Positions 17,940-27,648 of a stretch of DNA of 64,000 bases are shown here, one piece after another (within the stretch, counting starts at the first letter, position 1; each line of letters begins with the position of its first letter). Origin of the DNA: Cytobacillus sp. IB215665 (GTDB lineage: Bacteria; Bacillota; Bacilli; Bacillales; SM2101); the NCBI RefSeq assembly GCF_033963835.1, contig NZ_JAXBME010000001.1, positions 124,001 to 188,000 of the forward strand, read 5' to 3'. The position numbers and the translations under genes are program-made. Below the pieces are notes generated by a model. That model was not told the origin of the DNA, did no database searches, and was given only the letters and a program-made list of their open reading frames with translations.

Positions 17940-18260
17940 CTCCTTTTTACAGTTGTAAGGTATATAAAAATTAACATGTAAGTGCTTTGCGGAGGAGCTA
18001 TATTCATAGTATGGACGCTATCCATAGCGAAGGGCTTTTTTAGTTTAGCTACAGAGCTCAAACCACTCCATGCATAAGGGTTCCGCGGTTTTTAAGAAAT
18101 TAAGATGTATCCACATTGCTTTAAGCTCCTTATACTTGGGCTCACTTTTCCCTAACGCTCTAAGGTAAAAAGTACACTTATGTATTAAGGCTGTAGTGCT
18201 TGTTAGAAATTCTCCGCTTTTTGTTTTAATTCTACCACGTTTAATTTAACAATTCGAATT
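17940..18260. other. Unassigned gap between ywhB and ywhC
   Basis: No gene can be supported. Near the ywhB side there is GTGCTTTGCGGAG, and about 250 bp later TTCTCCGCTTTTTG, so GCGGAG/CTCCGC form distant inverted ends. Fragments such as AGTGCTTGTTAGAA resemble the tail of the GC-rich repeat family. It may be a decayed repeat cluster or a structured RNA. Confidence 0.35.
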
Positions 18261-18323
18261 TTCATAGTCAATTGTGTATACTATTATTGCATGTATAAAA
18301 AGTGAACAAAAAGGAGAAACAAA

Positions 18324-18989
18324 GTGAGCAATTTTTTAGCATTTCCTATTGAACAAATCCCATATGTAGTAATTGCTTTAGTAATAGCATTCACCTTACA
18401 CGAATTTGCTCATGCTTATGTCGCATATAAATTTGGTGATATGACAGCAAAAAATCAAGGCAGACTTACACTTTCACCACTTTCACATTTGGATCCAATA
18501 GGAACTTTATTAATATTTATTGCAGGTTTTGGTTGGGCTAAGCCAGTACCCGTTAATCGTTACTTCTTTAAAAATCCTCGTTTAGCTGGTGTCTTAGTAT
18601 CAATAGCTGGACCGTTAAGTAATTTGGTAATAGCTTTTGTTGGGCTATTCATTTTGAATGCTATGGTTCATTTTGGTATCATTGGCCTTTTACCAATAGG
18701 TTTTGGTGACAGCTTATATTCGTTTTTTATTATACTAATAAATTTAAATGTTCTTCTATTCGTATTTAACTTGTTACCATTTCCACCACTTGATGGATAT
18801 CGTGTCATTGAAGATTTATCACCACCTGATATTCGGGCAAAATTGACACAGTATGAAAATTATGGAGCGCTCATTTTTTTAATATTAGTTATAACACCTT
18901 TAGACAGATATACAATTCAACCGATTTTTAATACGTTTATTCCTTTTGTTAATAACATACTAGCAATCATAATGAATATTATATTTTAG
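18324..18989 (+). CDS. ywhC: Site-2 protease-like M50 metallopeptidase YwhC
   Basis: 221-aa polytopic membrane protein. The zinc-binding HEFAH motif is at residues 26-30 and the third ligand lies in NLLPFPPLDGYRV (~residue 155). At least four hydrophobic segments. It belongs to the short M50B group without PDZ domain. The substrate is unknown. Start GTG 18324, seven bases behind AAGGAG. The GxGWAKPVPVN segment and GPLSNLVIAF are typical of the family. It precedes ywhD as in B. subtilis. Confidence 0.93.
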   Translation: MSNFLAFPIEQIPYVVIALVIAFTLHEFAHAYVAYKFGDMTAKNQGRLTLSPLSHLDPIGTLLIFIAGFGWAKPVPVNRYFFKNPRLAGVLVSIAGPLSNLVIAFVGLFILNAMVHFGIIGLLPIGFGDSLYSFFIILINLNVLLFVFNLLPFPPLDGYRVIEDLSPPDIRAKLTQYENYGALIFLILVITPLDRYTIQPIFNTFIPFVNNILAIIMNIIF

Positions 18990-19067
18990 TGTATTTTGCA
19001 AGGCATGTTACTACAGTGTAATGAAGTAACTTCAATATAGCAGTTTCGCAAAGGAGGAAGATATGGT

Positions 19068-19580
19068 ATGGAAAAAGATAACAAGAAAAAAGTTGGGTTT
19101 ACAATTATAAAAAAAAGTGATTCGACAGATGGCCACGGTGGGTTTGGAGTAGGTGTATTAAGCTTAGATAATATATCGCCTGTTATTATTGATGCAGAAG
19201 AAAAATCTGCTGTTGTTGATATCGGTGCAATGCATGCACGTAGTGATGTAGAAAGAGGGATAAAATTTCTACCAAACAGAGATGAAGTACCTAATGGAAA
19301 ACTATATTGGCTCGTTTGGGTTACGATAGAACAAAATGAGGAAGGACCGTTTTATACAGGTGTAACTGCATGTGAAATGACTGTTGATCGTGACATACGC
19401 CGTGGGTATAAATCTCTCCCTGAACATGTAAATAATATGGATAAATCGCTTAAGCGCCACATTATTGTTGAACACATGGATGTATCTTCAAAGCAAGTGC
19501 TAGCAGAATTTTTACAAGAGCATAATATTGATATGTGGAATAGATCTGGTGAGCAGCTAAAGAATGATTTACAATTATAA
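19068..19580 (+). CDS. ywhD: YwhD family protein
   Basis: 170-aa soluble protein. KVGFTIIKKSDSTDGHGGFGVGVLSLDNI, then VDIGAMHARSDVERGIKFLP and GKLYWLVWVTI are hallmarks of the YwhD family found throughout Bacillaceae. Its function is unknown. Start ATG 19068 follows AAAGGAGG. It is 78 nt behind ywhC and probably belongs to the same transcript; the next terminator is at 19826. Confidence 0.88.
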   Translation: MEKDNKKKVGFTIIKKSDSTDGHGGFGVGVLSLDNISPVIIDAEEKSAVVDIGAMHARSDVERGIKFLPNRDEVPNGKLYWLVWVTIEQNEEGPFYTGVTACEMTVDRDIRRGYKSLPEHVNNMDKSLKRHIIVEHMDVSSKQVLAEFLQEHNIDMWNRSGEQLKNDLQL

Positions 19581-19612
19581 TGCAATTATATCCTCTTGAG
19601 TCATCACAATTT

Positions 19613-19763
19613 AAGATTGTTTTCTCAGTGATTGGTGTTTCGTATTAAGAAGTAACCATACTACTAGAGTTCGTAGTTTCTTTTTCTGTTATAACGATAG
19701 CTGTTACTTACCGTATCTTCTCATCTTGATTAATAAGCGCCAGATTTTATAATGATTAATCTT
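19613..19763 (+). repeat. 165-bp family element, diverged copy
   Basis: Left end AAGATTGTTTTCTCAGTGAT, core AGAGTTCGTAGTTTC, right end ATGATTAATCTT. The outer bases AAGATT/AATCTT are still complementary although both differ from the usual AAGGCT/AGCCTT. Confidence 0.55.
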
Positions 19764-19825
19764 GATGTTTTAAACGAATCGGAGTAAACTTAGTTTTAAT
19801 GTTATTCACATGTAAAAACTAGGAC

Positions 19826-19866
19826 AAAAACCCTTAACTATGTATTATTAGTTAAGGGTTTTTTAC
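19826..19866 (+). terminator. Terminator between ywhD and pbpG
   Basis: AACCCTTAACTA pairs with TAGTTAAGGGTT and is followed by TTTTA. Confidence 0.85.
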
Positions 19867-19918
19867 TTATTTAATAGGTAGGCTTGTTTGTAGGAGTAAG
19901 TTTGTTAGCTTACTTATA

Positions 19919-20046
19919 ATTGCCCTTTTCTTAAAGATTGTTGCTATTATCAGCAAGTTGCACATCATTTATAGAAGAAAAGATGCCACGAACCCTAGCT
20001 GTTTTTATTTTCTAAAACTTAAAACAACAATTCAAAAAAACAGCCT
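19919..20046 (-). repeat. 165-bp family element, minus orientation
   Basis: GCCCTTTTCTTAAAG and TTGTTGCTATTATCAG at the right end, core GAAAAGATGCCACGAACCCT, and the left end finishing AACAGCCT. The last bases overlap the TAG stop codon of pbpG. Confidence 0.7.
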
Positions 20047-22111
20047 AATTAAACCAGTCAATAAAACGTTTAAACCAACCTTTATCCTCAATAGGTGTTT
20101 GTTTTTTATCAAGTGGCGGCTTATCTGAATGTTCATCACAATATTCCTCTGGTTCAGTTCCTTTAACATAATACATTTGTAATGTAATAGGACAATCTTT
20201 TGTGGCTAACTTTCCGTTGTCCGGGTTAATATACACTTTTTTAAGATTCCCAGTTGAGTTTCGAAAAGTGAGCACAGGTTCCTTTATTAATGATTGTTCC
20301 ATAAAATTAGCCCATATACGTTTTGAATAAGCTCTTTCATCTACTTTGTCGATGGTGTAATCTCTGTCATAACCTGTCCATATGCCAGTTACAATTTGTG
20401 GTGAATAACCAATCATCCAGCTATCGGTCTTTGTAGTGCCAGATTTGCCAGCATATAGCTTAGTTAAATCATTTTGAATAATGCTACCTGTTACATTCGT
20501 ATAATCGTTTAATTTCTCATCAAACATTCCTTTCATTAACTGCGTTGTAACAAATGCTAGGTCTGGATCAAGAACTTGTTCAGATGATGGAGCCTTTTCA
20601 AAAATAATATTGCCATGATGATCAATAACCTTTGTGATGTACGTAGGGTGTATCTGCTTTCCATTGTTAGCAATAGTAGCGTACGCTTGAACCATGTCAA
20701 TCATCCTGACAGGAGAAGTACCAAGAGCTAATGACGGTACATTGTCTAGTTTACTTGTAATACCCAATTTTTTTGCAGTTTCTACAAGAATATTAGTCCC
20801 TAAATATAAATTAGTTTTTACTGCATATACATTATCGGACAGAGCCATTGCTTGTGCTAATGTAATCGTATCATCGGCGTAATAATTATTATAATTATGA
20901 GGTGTATAAGTTGCTCTTCCTTCATCAAAGATAAAGGTTGTTTGTTCACTTCGTAACTTAGTTGAGGCAGTAAAACCTTTTTCTAAAGCAGCATAATATA
21001 AAAAAGGTTTAAAAGTTGACCCTGGCTGCCTTTCTGCTTGAACAGCCCGATTAAAGGGACTTTCATCATAATCTCTTCCTCCAACCAATGCTTTTACTTC
21101 ACCTGTATATTGATCCAAAGCTACGAAACTCACTTGTATATCAGATGAAGGATTAATGGTGTTAGAAATTGATTCCTCAGCTAACTTCTGTAGCTCTATA
21201 TCGAGTGTTGTATAAACGTGAAGTCCGCCCATTTCAATAATCCGTTCATCAATGTTTAGTTTGTTCACTAGTTCATTTTTTACAATGTCCTGGAAATAGA
21301 GTCCTACTTCTTCATGCTTAACCTTTTGCTGTTCGACATATTGTACTTGTTGATTATAGGCTTTGCTTGCTTCATTTTCTGTAATGTAGTTGTTATTAAC
21401 CATAGCATTTAATATAGTCCATTGCCGATCTTTTGCTTTTTCTTCGTTAATAAGTGGTGAATAATGTGACGGTCCTTTTGGAATACCCGCTAACATACTT
21501 GCTTCACTTAACATTAAATCTTTAGCTGACTTCCCAAAATAGTATTGAGCAGCTGCTTCAATTCCATAAGTCCCATGTCCATAGTATATGGTATTTAAAT
21601 AACCTTCTAAAATGTCATTTTTGCTATAGTTCATTTCTAAACGAATGGTATAAAGTGCTTCATGGAATTTTCTTTTCCATGTTTTATCATGCTCTAAAAA
21701 TAAGTTTCTTGCATATTGTTGTGTAATTGTACTTGCTCCCTGAACCTTGGCTAACGCTTTTATATCTGCTATCGCAGCACCTGCAATTCGCTTAAAATCA
21801 AATCCAGGGTGTGAAAAAAAACTTTGATCTTCTATAGCAATCGTTGCTGCGATTAAAGAAGGAGAAATATGATCAAGTGAAATCCAGTATCGCTTTTCTT
21901 TGCTATGGCTTTCACCTATGATGACATCGTCATTTGCATAGTAAATTGTAGATTGCGGTACTGTTAACGGCGGGGCACCTTTAACGGTTGCATACGTAAA
22001 AAGAGAAATTAAAGTTATCGACATTAAGATTAGTAGTATAAGAGTAACAAAAATAAGAGCTCTAAAATATTTAAGCGCTTTTTTAAAACGTTGATTTGTG
22101 ATGATTTCCAA
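20045..22111 (-). CDS. pbpG: Class A penicillin-binding protein PbpG (PBP2d-like)
   Basis: 688 aa bifunctional peptidoglycan synthase. One N-terminal membrane anchor (~17-42). The glycosyltransferase (GT51) domain has its catalytic Glu in EDQSFFSH (E94), then GASTITQQYARN and EGYLNTIYYG. The transpeptidase domain has S365-TFK, S425-DN and KSGT (556-559). Length and location beside speE match B. subtilis PbpG (YwhE), a forespore protein made under sigma-F. The start is TTG 22111 with GAGGTG seven bases upstream. The TAG stop lies at the border of a repeat element, which may have fixed the C terminus. Confidence 0.93.
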   Translation of the reverse strand: MEIITNQRFKKALKYFRALIFVTLILLILMSITLISLFTYATVKGAPPLTVPQSTIYYANDDVIIGESHSKEKRYWISLDHISPSLIAATIAIEDQSFFSHPGFDFKRIAGAAIADIKALAKVQGASTITQQYARNLFLEHDKTWKRKFHEALYTIRLEMNYSKNDILEGYLNTIYYGHGTYGIEAAAQYYFGKSAKDLMLSEASMLAGIPKGPSHYSPLINEEKAKDRQWTILNAMVNNNYITENEASKAYNQQVQYVEQQKVKHEEVGLYFQDIVKNELVNKLNIDERIIEMGGLHVYTTLDIELQKLAEESISNTINPSSDIQVSFVALDQYTGEVKALVGGRDYDESPFNRAVQAERQPGSTFKPFLYYAALEKGFTASTKLRSEQTTFIFDEGRATYTPHNYNNYYADDTITLAQAMALSDNVYAVKTNLYLGTNILVETAKKLGITSKLDNVPSLALGTSPVRMIDMVQAYATIANNGKQIHPTYITKVIDHHGNIIFEKAPSSEQVLDPDLAFVTTQLMKGMFDEKLNDYTNVTGSIIQNDLTKLYAGKSGTTKTDSWMIGYSPQIVTGIWTGYDRDYTIDKVDERAYSKRIWANFMEQSLIKEPVLTFRNSTGNLKKVYINPDNGKLATKDCPITLQMYYVKGTEPEEYCDEHSDKPPLDKKQTPIEDKGWFKRFIDWFN

Positions 22112-22143
22112 TACTAATCACCTCATCTTTCTATCACAAAAAC

Positions 22144-22172
22144 AGTATGGGGTGGATTTTTCTTTTTTATAC
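22144..22172 (-). promoter_or_regulatory. Candidate sigma-F promoter of pbpG
   Basis: On the minus strand GTATA (22172-22168), then exactly 15 bp and CCCCATACT. The -35 is a perfect match to GYATA; the -10 keeps the A-A-T positions of GGNNANANT but lacks the GG. Confidence 0.4.
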
Positions 22173-22274
22173 CTTGCTAAAAAATTTGCTTGCAATTTTG
22201 CTAGATTCATCTATAATTTTTTTAGCTAATATCTTGCTGACGGTATAAAGTGCCTCATAAGATTTGGATGACAA

Positions 22275-22335
22275 CATTCCACCGTTACTCGTAAGGTGTG
22301 AGCAACGGTGGTATTGCGCGTTGTGCTTTTCTTAT
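22275..22335. repeat. CCGTTGC-type hairpin
   Basis: CATTCCACCGTT pairs with AACGGTGGTATTG around an inner CTC/GAG stem. Related stems stand at 26953-27001, 31598-31650 and 43392-43419. Tail ...TGTGCTTTTCTT resembles the end of the GC-rich repeats. The rest of the 22112-22400 gap shows nothing else that I can support. Confidence 0.45.
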
Positions 22336-22400
22336 TTACATTTCCTGATCATGTTTGGGAAAACTAATAGAAGCTTAAAGATAGAAAGGAAGAGGAACAA

Positions 22401-23228
22401 ATGGAACTATGGTTTACAGAAAAACAAACTGCGAGTTATGGAATAACAGCGAAAATTAAGCGTACTTTACATACAGAGCAAACTGACTTTCAAAAATTAG
22501 ATATGATCGAAACTGAACAATTTGGAAATATGCTCGTTCTCGATGGCATGGTTATGACAACTGAAAAGGACGAATTTGTTTATCATGAAATGGTTGCCCA
22601 TGTACCGTTATTTTCTCACCCTAATCCAGAAAATGTACTAGTTGTAGGGGGTGGAGATGGTGGGGTAATCCGTGAAGTTCTTAAGCACCCAAGTGTCAAA
22701 AAAGTCACTTTAGTGGAAATAGATGGTAAAGTTATTGAGTATTCAAAGAAATACTTACCGAGCATTGCGAGCCACTTTGACAATCCACGAGTAGAAGTCA
22801 TAGTCGGTGATGGCTTCATGCATATTGCCGAAAGTGAAAATGAGTATGATGTTATTATGGTAGACTCAACTGAACCAGTTGGTCCTGCAGTCAATCTATT
22901 TTCAAAGGGTTTTTATGCAGGGATTTCAAAAGCCTTAAAAGAGGATGGGATTTTTGTTGCACAGACAGATAATCCATGGTTTAAACCAGAGTTAATTGCA
23001 ACTGTACAAAAAGATGTGAAAGAAATTTTCCCACTAACTCGTCTATATACTGCAAATATCCCGACTTATCCAAGCGGTCTATGGACATTTACATTAGGTT
23101 CAAAGAAATATGATCCACTTCAAGTAGAAGATGGTAGATTTCATGATATTGATACGAAATATTATACGCAAGAGCTTCATAAAGCAGCTTTTGTCCTTCC
23201 GAAATTTGTTAGTGACTTAACGAAGTAG
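22401..23228 (+). CDS. speE: Spermidine synthase
   Basis: Transfers an aminopropyl group from decarboxylated SAM to putrescine. 275 aa, usual length. N-terminal beta domain (ELWFTEKQT...), then the SAM-binding Rossmann domain with [34 protein letters not shown] and the catalytic [10 protein letters not shown], followed by QTDNPWF and [20 protein letters not shown] before ATG 22401. Forms an operon with speB (39-nt gap), as in B. subtilis. Confidence 0.97.
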   Translation: MELWFTEKQTASYGITAKIKRTLHTEQTDFQKLDMIETEQFGNMLVLDGMVMTTEKDEFVYHEMVAHVPLFSHPNPENVLVVGGGDGGVIREVLKHPSVKKVTLVEIDGKVIEYSKKYLPSIASHFDNPRVEVIVGDGFMHIAESENEYDVIMVDSTEPVGPAVNLFSKGFYAGISKALKEDGIFVAQTDNPWFKPELIATVQKDVKEIFPLTRLYTANIPTYPSGLWTFTLGSKKYDPLQVEDGRFHDIDTKYYTQELHKAAFVLPKFVSDLTK

Positions 23229-23267
23229 TTTACAATATTGAAGTATCTTTAGAATGGGGGAAGCAAA

Positions 23268-24143
23268 ATGCGTTTTGATGAAGCTTATTCAGGAAATGTT
23301 TTTATTAACAGCCATCCACTGGTAGAAGAAAGTGATGCTGTGATTTATGGAATGCCGATGGACTGGACAGTTAGCTTCCGACCAGGATCAAGATTTGGTC
23401 CTGCTCGTATTCGTGAAGTGTCACTTGGGCTAGAGGAGTATAGTCCGTATGTAGATAGACATTTAGATGAAGTAAAATATTATGATGCTGGAGATATTCC
23501 ACTTCCATTTGGAAATCCTGCGAGAAGTCTACAAATGATTGAAGAATTTGTAACCAAAGTACTACAAGCTAATAAGTTTCCACTTGGGTTAGGTGGCGAG
23601 CATCTTGTTTCGTGGCCGGTTTTTAAAGCGATGTATAACAAATATCAGGATATGGCGATTATTCATATTGATGCACATGCTGATTTACGAGAAGAATATG
23701 AAGGTGAGCCTTTATCACATTCGACGCCAATTCGAAAAGCATGTGAACTGATTGGGGCAGAAAATGTATATTCTTTCGGCATTCGTTCAGGAATGAAGGA
23801 AGAATTCCAATTTGCAAAGGATTCAGGCATGTATATGGCTAAATTTGATGTGGTTGAGCCATTGAAAGAAGTATTACCTAAACTTGCTGGTCGGAATGTA
23901 TATGTAACGATAGATATTGACGTCTTAGACCCTGCTCATGCTCCTGGAACAGGTACTGCTGAAGCTGGGGGAATTACTTCAAAAGAGCTATTGAATGCCA
24001 TTACACTTATTTCAAATTCTAAGCTAAATATTATAGGCACCGATTTAGTTGAGGTAGCACCTGCGTATGATCCGACTGAGCAAACACAAATTGCTGCTAG
24101 TAAATTTGTGCGTGAAATTTTACTCGGTTGGGTAAAGAAGTAA
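23268..24143 (+). CDS. speB: Agmatinase
   Basis: Hydrolyses agmatine to putrescine and urea, supplying the substrate for SpeE. 291 aa ureohydrolase. Manganese ligands are visible: GGEHLVSWP (His), HIDAHADL (Asp-His-Asp) and TIDIDVLDPAHAPGTGT (two Asp). The pathway implied is arginine, agmatine, putrescine, spermidine; the arginine decarboxylase gene is not in the window. Ribosome binding site GGGGGAAG before ATG 23268. Confidence 0.97.
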   Translation: MRFDEAYSGNVFINSHPLVEESDAVIYGMPMDWTVSFRPGSRFGPARIREVSLGLEEYSPYVDRHLDEVKYYDAGDIPLPFGNPARSLQMIEEFVTKVLQANKFPLGLGGEHLVSWPVFKAMYNKYQDMAIIHIDAHADLREEYEGEPLSHSTPIRKACELIGAENVYSFGIRSGMKEEFQFAKDSGMYMAKFDVVEPLKEVLPKLAGRNVYVTIDIDVLDPAHAPGTGTAEAGGITSKELLNAITLISNSKLNIIGTDLVEVAPAYDPTEQTQIAASKFVREILLGWVKK

Positions 24144-24218
24144 TGTTTCAAAGACAGTAATTACTTAATCTGCGCTTTGATGTCATTGAATTTAAGTCCA
24201 TTCAAAATTTGTGTAAAA

Positions 24219-24253
24219 GACTGAACTATTTGTTAAAAAAGTTCAGTTTTTTC
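24219..24253 (+). terminator. Terminator after speB
   Basis: ACTGAACT pairs with AGTTCAGT, followed by a TTTTTTC tract. Confidence 0.8.
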
Positions 24254-24271
24254 TTTAATATCGAAATGAGG

Positions 24272-24418
24272 TTTGGACAGTAGAGAAATGAGTTTGGACA
24301 GTAAAACGCCGATTTTGGACAGTAGAGAAATGAGTTTGGACAGTAAAGCACTGATTTTGGACAGTAAAGCGCCGATATTGGACAGTAAAGAACTGAATTT
24401 GGACAGTAAGAGGTATAA
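24272..24418. repeat. Seven 21-bp tandem repeats (TTTGGACAGTA units)
   Basis: Seven consecutive units of exactly 21 bp, each starting TTTGGACAGTA (one ATTGGACAGTA) followed by ten more variable bases such as AAGCGCCGAT, AAGCACTGAT or GAGAAATGAG. Because 21 is a multiple of three, both strands stay open and give peptides of repeated LDSK or LLSK type; neither has a ribosome binding site, so I treat it as non-coding. It lies 20 bp behind the speB terminator. From 24420 to 24620 I see no other feature. Confidence 0.85.
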
Positions 24419-24643
24419 TTCAGCTAATAAAAGCATCAGGGATATTTTAGTAAATCAATGACCTGGTATTACTACTAATTTGAAATGATAACATTAAGAT
24501 TAACTGGAAAAGTTGATAATGGTTATTGAACAATCGTATAGAAACAGCAAATCCGAGTGAAAACTAGCAAATGTATTTGAACTTTTTTTTAAGAATCATT
24601 ATACTATTTAAGTCAATAACGTACGTTTGAGGAAGTGTATATT

Positions 24644-25090
24644 TTGGTTCAATCAGATGGAAAAGGTATTCCGATTAAAGTTAATTTTGTTTCTGAAATA
24701 AAAGATGGCTCAAAAAGCGATCGTGTTGCTTTTACGACAAATGGTTTATACTACATAAAAGGAAAAACTACATATTTGTCTTTTAATGAAAGTGAAGCAC
24801 CACATGAAATCAAAACGATTGTTAAAATAAATGAACATGGTGATGTGCTGATTATGCGTAAAGGTGCCGTATCAATGAAGCAGTATTTTCAGCAACATAA
24901 GGAAACATACGGAAAGTATCGAAATGAAATCGGCTTATTTGAAATGGTTACGACAACTGAACAAATAAAGTACGAGTGGACTGAAGATAAGAAAAGTGGA
25001 TACTTGTTGCTAACATATTTGTTACGAATACAAGGAGAATTAGCTGGACGGTACAATGTAACGATACAATTTAGGGAGGAACAAATATGA
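24644..25090 (+). CDS. ywiB: DUF1934 beta-barrel protein YwiB
   Basis: 148-aa calycin-like DUF1934 protein. [41 protein letters not shown] and [17 protein letters not shown] are family landmarks. The molecular function is unknown. The start is uncertain: GTG 24635 lies only two bases behind GAGG, so TTG 24644 is preferred. Its stop overlaps the argS start codon by four bases (ATGA), so translation of the two is coupled, the same pairing as in other Bacillaceae. Confidence 0.85.
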   Translation: MVQSDGKGIPIKVNFVSEIKDGSKSDRVAFTTNGLYYIKGKTTYLSFNESEAPHEIKTIVKINEHGDVLIMRKGAVSMKQYFQQHKETYGKYRNEIGLFEMVTTTEQIKYEWTEDKKSGYLLLTYLLRIQGELAGRYNVTIQFREEQI

Positions 25091-26757
25091 ACATTGTTGA
25101 GCAAGTAAAGGATCGATTGAAGGATGAAATATCTGAAGCTGTCGTTAAGGCAGGGTTAGCTACAAGAGAGCAACTTCCAGAGGTTATTCTAGAAATACCT
25201 AAAGAGAAGGTACACGGTGATTATTCTACAAATATGGCAATGCAGCTTGCTAGAATCGCTAAAAAAGCTCCTCGAATGATTGCAGAAGAGCTAGTGAATA
25301 ATTTCGACAAATCAAAGGCATCTATTGAAAAAATTGACATAGCTGGCCCAGGATTTATTAATTTTCACATGAATAACAGCTATTTAACCGAGTTAATTCC
25401 AACGATATTAAAGGCTGGTGATTCATATGGAGAGACAAATGTTGGTCGAAAAGAAACCATTCAAGTAGAGTTCGTATCAGCGAATCCAACAGGCGATCTT
25501 CATTTAGGTCATGCACGCGGCGCAGCGGTGGGTGATACATTATCTAATGTTTTGGCAAAGGCAGGATATGATGTTAGTAGAGAATATTATATAAATGATG
25601 CTGGCAACCAAATCAATAATTTAGCTTACTCTGTAGAAGCACGGTACATGCAGGCACTTGGGATGCAGCAAGACATGCCAGAAGACGGTTATCATGGGGA
25701 AGATATTATTGGAATTGGAAAAGAGCTTGCAGAGCAACATGGTGATAAATTTGTTCATATGGATGAAAATGAACGATTTACATATTTTCGCGAGTATGGT
25801 TTACAGTTTGAGCTTAGTAAACTGCAAAAGGATCTTGAAGCGTTTAGAGTTTCCTTTAACAAATGGTTCTCAGAAACTTCATTATATGAAAACGGTAAAA
25901 TCGATACAGCACTTAATTCATTGCGTGAAAATGGACATGTATATGAAGAGGATGGTGCAACATGGTTCCGCTCCACAACTTTTGGTGATGACAAGGATCG
26001 CGTGTTAATCAAAAATGATGGCTCATATACGTATCTAACTCCAGATATTGCTTACCATCAAGATAAGTTGGATCGTGGCTTTGAAAAGCTGATTAATATT
26101 TGGGGAGCAGATCACCACGGTTATATTCCGAGAATGAAAGCAGCTATACAAGCACTAGGGTATGAAAATGATACACTTGAAGTAGAAATCATACAAATGG
26201 TTAACTTATTTAAAAATGGGGAAAAGGTCAAAATGAGTAAACGTACTGGTAAAGCTGTTACAATGCGAGAGCTCATTGATGAGGTTGGTCTTGACGCAGT
26301 TCGTTATTTCTTTGCGATGCGCAGTCCAGATTCACACCTTGATTTTGATCTTGATTTAGCGGTATCAAAGTCTAATGAAAATCCCGTATACTATGCCCAA
26401 TATGCTCATGCACGGATTTGTAGTATGCTACGTCAAGGTGAGGAGCAAGGCTTATTAATTGATGAAGAAATTGCTTTACAACACATTACATCTGAAAAGG
26501 AAATTGACCTTCTCAAAAAGTTAGGGGAATATCCGATAGCTGTAAGTGAAGCAGCACAAAAGCGCATTCCACATCGTATAACAAATTATATTTATGAACT
26601 CTCTACTGCACTGCATAGTTTTTATAATGCTGAAAAAGTGATAAACATAGAAAATAAAGAACAAAGTAAAGCTCGCCTTGCGCTTATGAAAGCAGTGCAA
26701 ATAACTTTACGTAGTGCACTATCTATAGTAGGAGTTTCAGCACCTGAGCAAATGTAG
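25087..26757 (+). CDS. argS: Arginyl-tRNA synthetase
   Basis: Charges tRNA-Arg. 556 aa class I synthetase. The HIGH-like motif is in [14 protein letters not shown] and the KMSK-like motif in [13 protein letters not shown]; the N-terminal additional domain and the C-terminal DALR anticodon-binding domain (HARICSML..., [10 protein letters not shown]) are in place. The start overlaps ywiB by four bases and has GGGAGG upstream. A strong terminator follows. Confidence 0.98.
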   Translation: MNIVEQVKDRLKDEISEAVVKAGLATREQLPEVILEIPKEKVHGDYSTNMAMQLARIAKKAPRMIAEELVNNFDKSKASIEKIDIAGPGFINFHMNNSYLTELIPTILKAGDSYGETNVGRKETIQVEFVSANPTGDLHLGHARGAAVGDTLSNVLAKAGYDVSREYYINDAGNQINNLAYSVEARYMQALGMQQDMPEDGYHGEDIIGIGKELAEQHGDKFVHMDENERFTYFREYGLQFELSKLQKDLEAFRVSFNKWFSETSLYENGKIDTALNSLRENGHVYEEDGATWFRSTTFGDDKDRVLIKNDGSYTYLTPDIAYHQDKLDRGFEKLINIWGADHHGYIPRMKAAIQALGYENDTLEVEIIQMVNLFKNGEKVKMSKRTGKAVTMRELIDEVGLDAVRYFFAMRSPDSHLDFDLDLAVSKSNENPVYYAQYAHARICSMLRQGEEQGLLIDEEIALQHITSEKEIDLLKKLGEYPIAVSEAAQKRIPHRITNYIYELSTALHSFYNAEKVINIENKEQSKARLALMKAVQITLRSALSIVGVSAPEQM

Positions 26758-26798
26758 TTTATCGCAAGTGGTCAACGATTTTTATAGTATATTATATT

Positions 26799-26836
26799 AA
26801 CGAAAGGATAGTAAAAATACTATCCTTTCGTTTGTT
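26799..26836 (+). terminator. Terminator after argS
   Basis: AACGAAAGGATAGTA pairs with TACTATCCTTTCGTT around a short A-rich loop, then TTGTTT. Confidence 0.9.
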
Positions 26837-26865
26837 TATGCTTCAGTGTCTATTTGCTGGGTTGT

Positions 26866-27648
26866 CTATGGATTTGTCGCTTCATCATTTCACATGAAGT
26901 CATATAGCGCCTTCTTATGAAATGCTTCCAGCGCTTGTCGGGGGAGTCATGGATGGCGACATTCCACCATTGCCCACAAGACGTGGGAGGCTTATAGGTG
27001 GAATTGGGTCGGCTTCGCTTTTCTTTCTGTCCAGCTACAGGCGCCATCGGCTCGAGGTCATAAGTCAAACCGACGAGAAGGTTAAATAGCAACCTTCTAG
27101 CCGGCTCGCCTTATGCTTGTCGCCGATAAGCAGTCGCCTTTCGCTTTTCTTTCTGTCTAGCTCCAGTGCCTATCCCCTCGAGTCGCTTCACCATTTCTCA
27201 TGAAGTTAAAAAGCGACTTCTTGAGAAATGCTTCCAGCGCTTGTCGGGGATAAACAAGGCACTTTCGCTTTTCTTTTTGTCCAGCTCCGCCTCCTTGCCT
27301 CTCGAGTCGTTTCACCTTTTCACCAGAAGACATAAAGCGCCTTCCATTGAAAAGGTTCCAGCGCTTGTCGAGGCAATACAGTCGGCTTCGCTTTTCTTTC
27401 TGTCCAGCTACAGGCGCCATCGGCTCGAGGTCATAAGTCAAACCGACGAGAAGGTTAAATAGCAACCTTCTAGCCGGCTCGCCTTATGCTTGTCGCCGAT
27501 AAGCAGTCGCCTTTCGCTTTTCTTTCTGTCTAGCTCCAGTGCCTATCCCCTCGAGTCGCTTCACCATTTCTCATGAAGTTAAAAAGCGACTTCTTGAGAA
27601 ATGCTTCCAGCGCTTGTCGGGGATAAACAAGGCACTTTCGCTTTTCTT
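26866..27648. repeat. Large cluster of GC-rich structured repeats, with a 268-bp exact duplication
   Basis: About six units in tandem. The block 27008-27275 is repeated without a visible mismatch at 27381-27648 (offset 373 bp). The last copy reaches the stop codon of the cardiolipin synthase gene. ORFs called on either strand here are artefacts. The stretch 26944-27001 also holds a CATTCCACC...GGTGGAATT hairpin. Confidence 0.9.

Noticed and set aside
17858-18061. 67-codon minus-strand ORF overlapping ywhB
   Set aside because: Overlaps a clear tautomerase gene in another frame and has no start signal.
22264-22446. 60-codon ORF before speE
   Set aside because: Overlaps the speE start and comes from a hairpin repeat region.
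24272-24418. CRISPR array
   Set aside because: Units are contiguous 21-mers with no spacers and no cas genes nearby.
24233-24461. LDSK- and LLSK-repeat peptides on both strands
   Set aside because: Open frames follow from the 21-bp period; no ribosome binding site on either strand.
26850-27465. Minus- and plus-strand ORFs sharing a LLVGLTYDLEPMAPVAGQ peptide
   Set aside because: Identical peptides come from the repeated DNA, not from homologous genes; no start signals.
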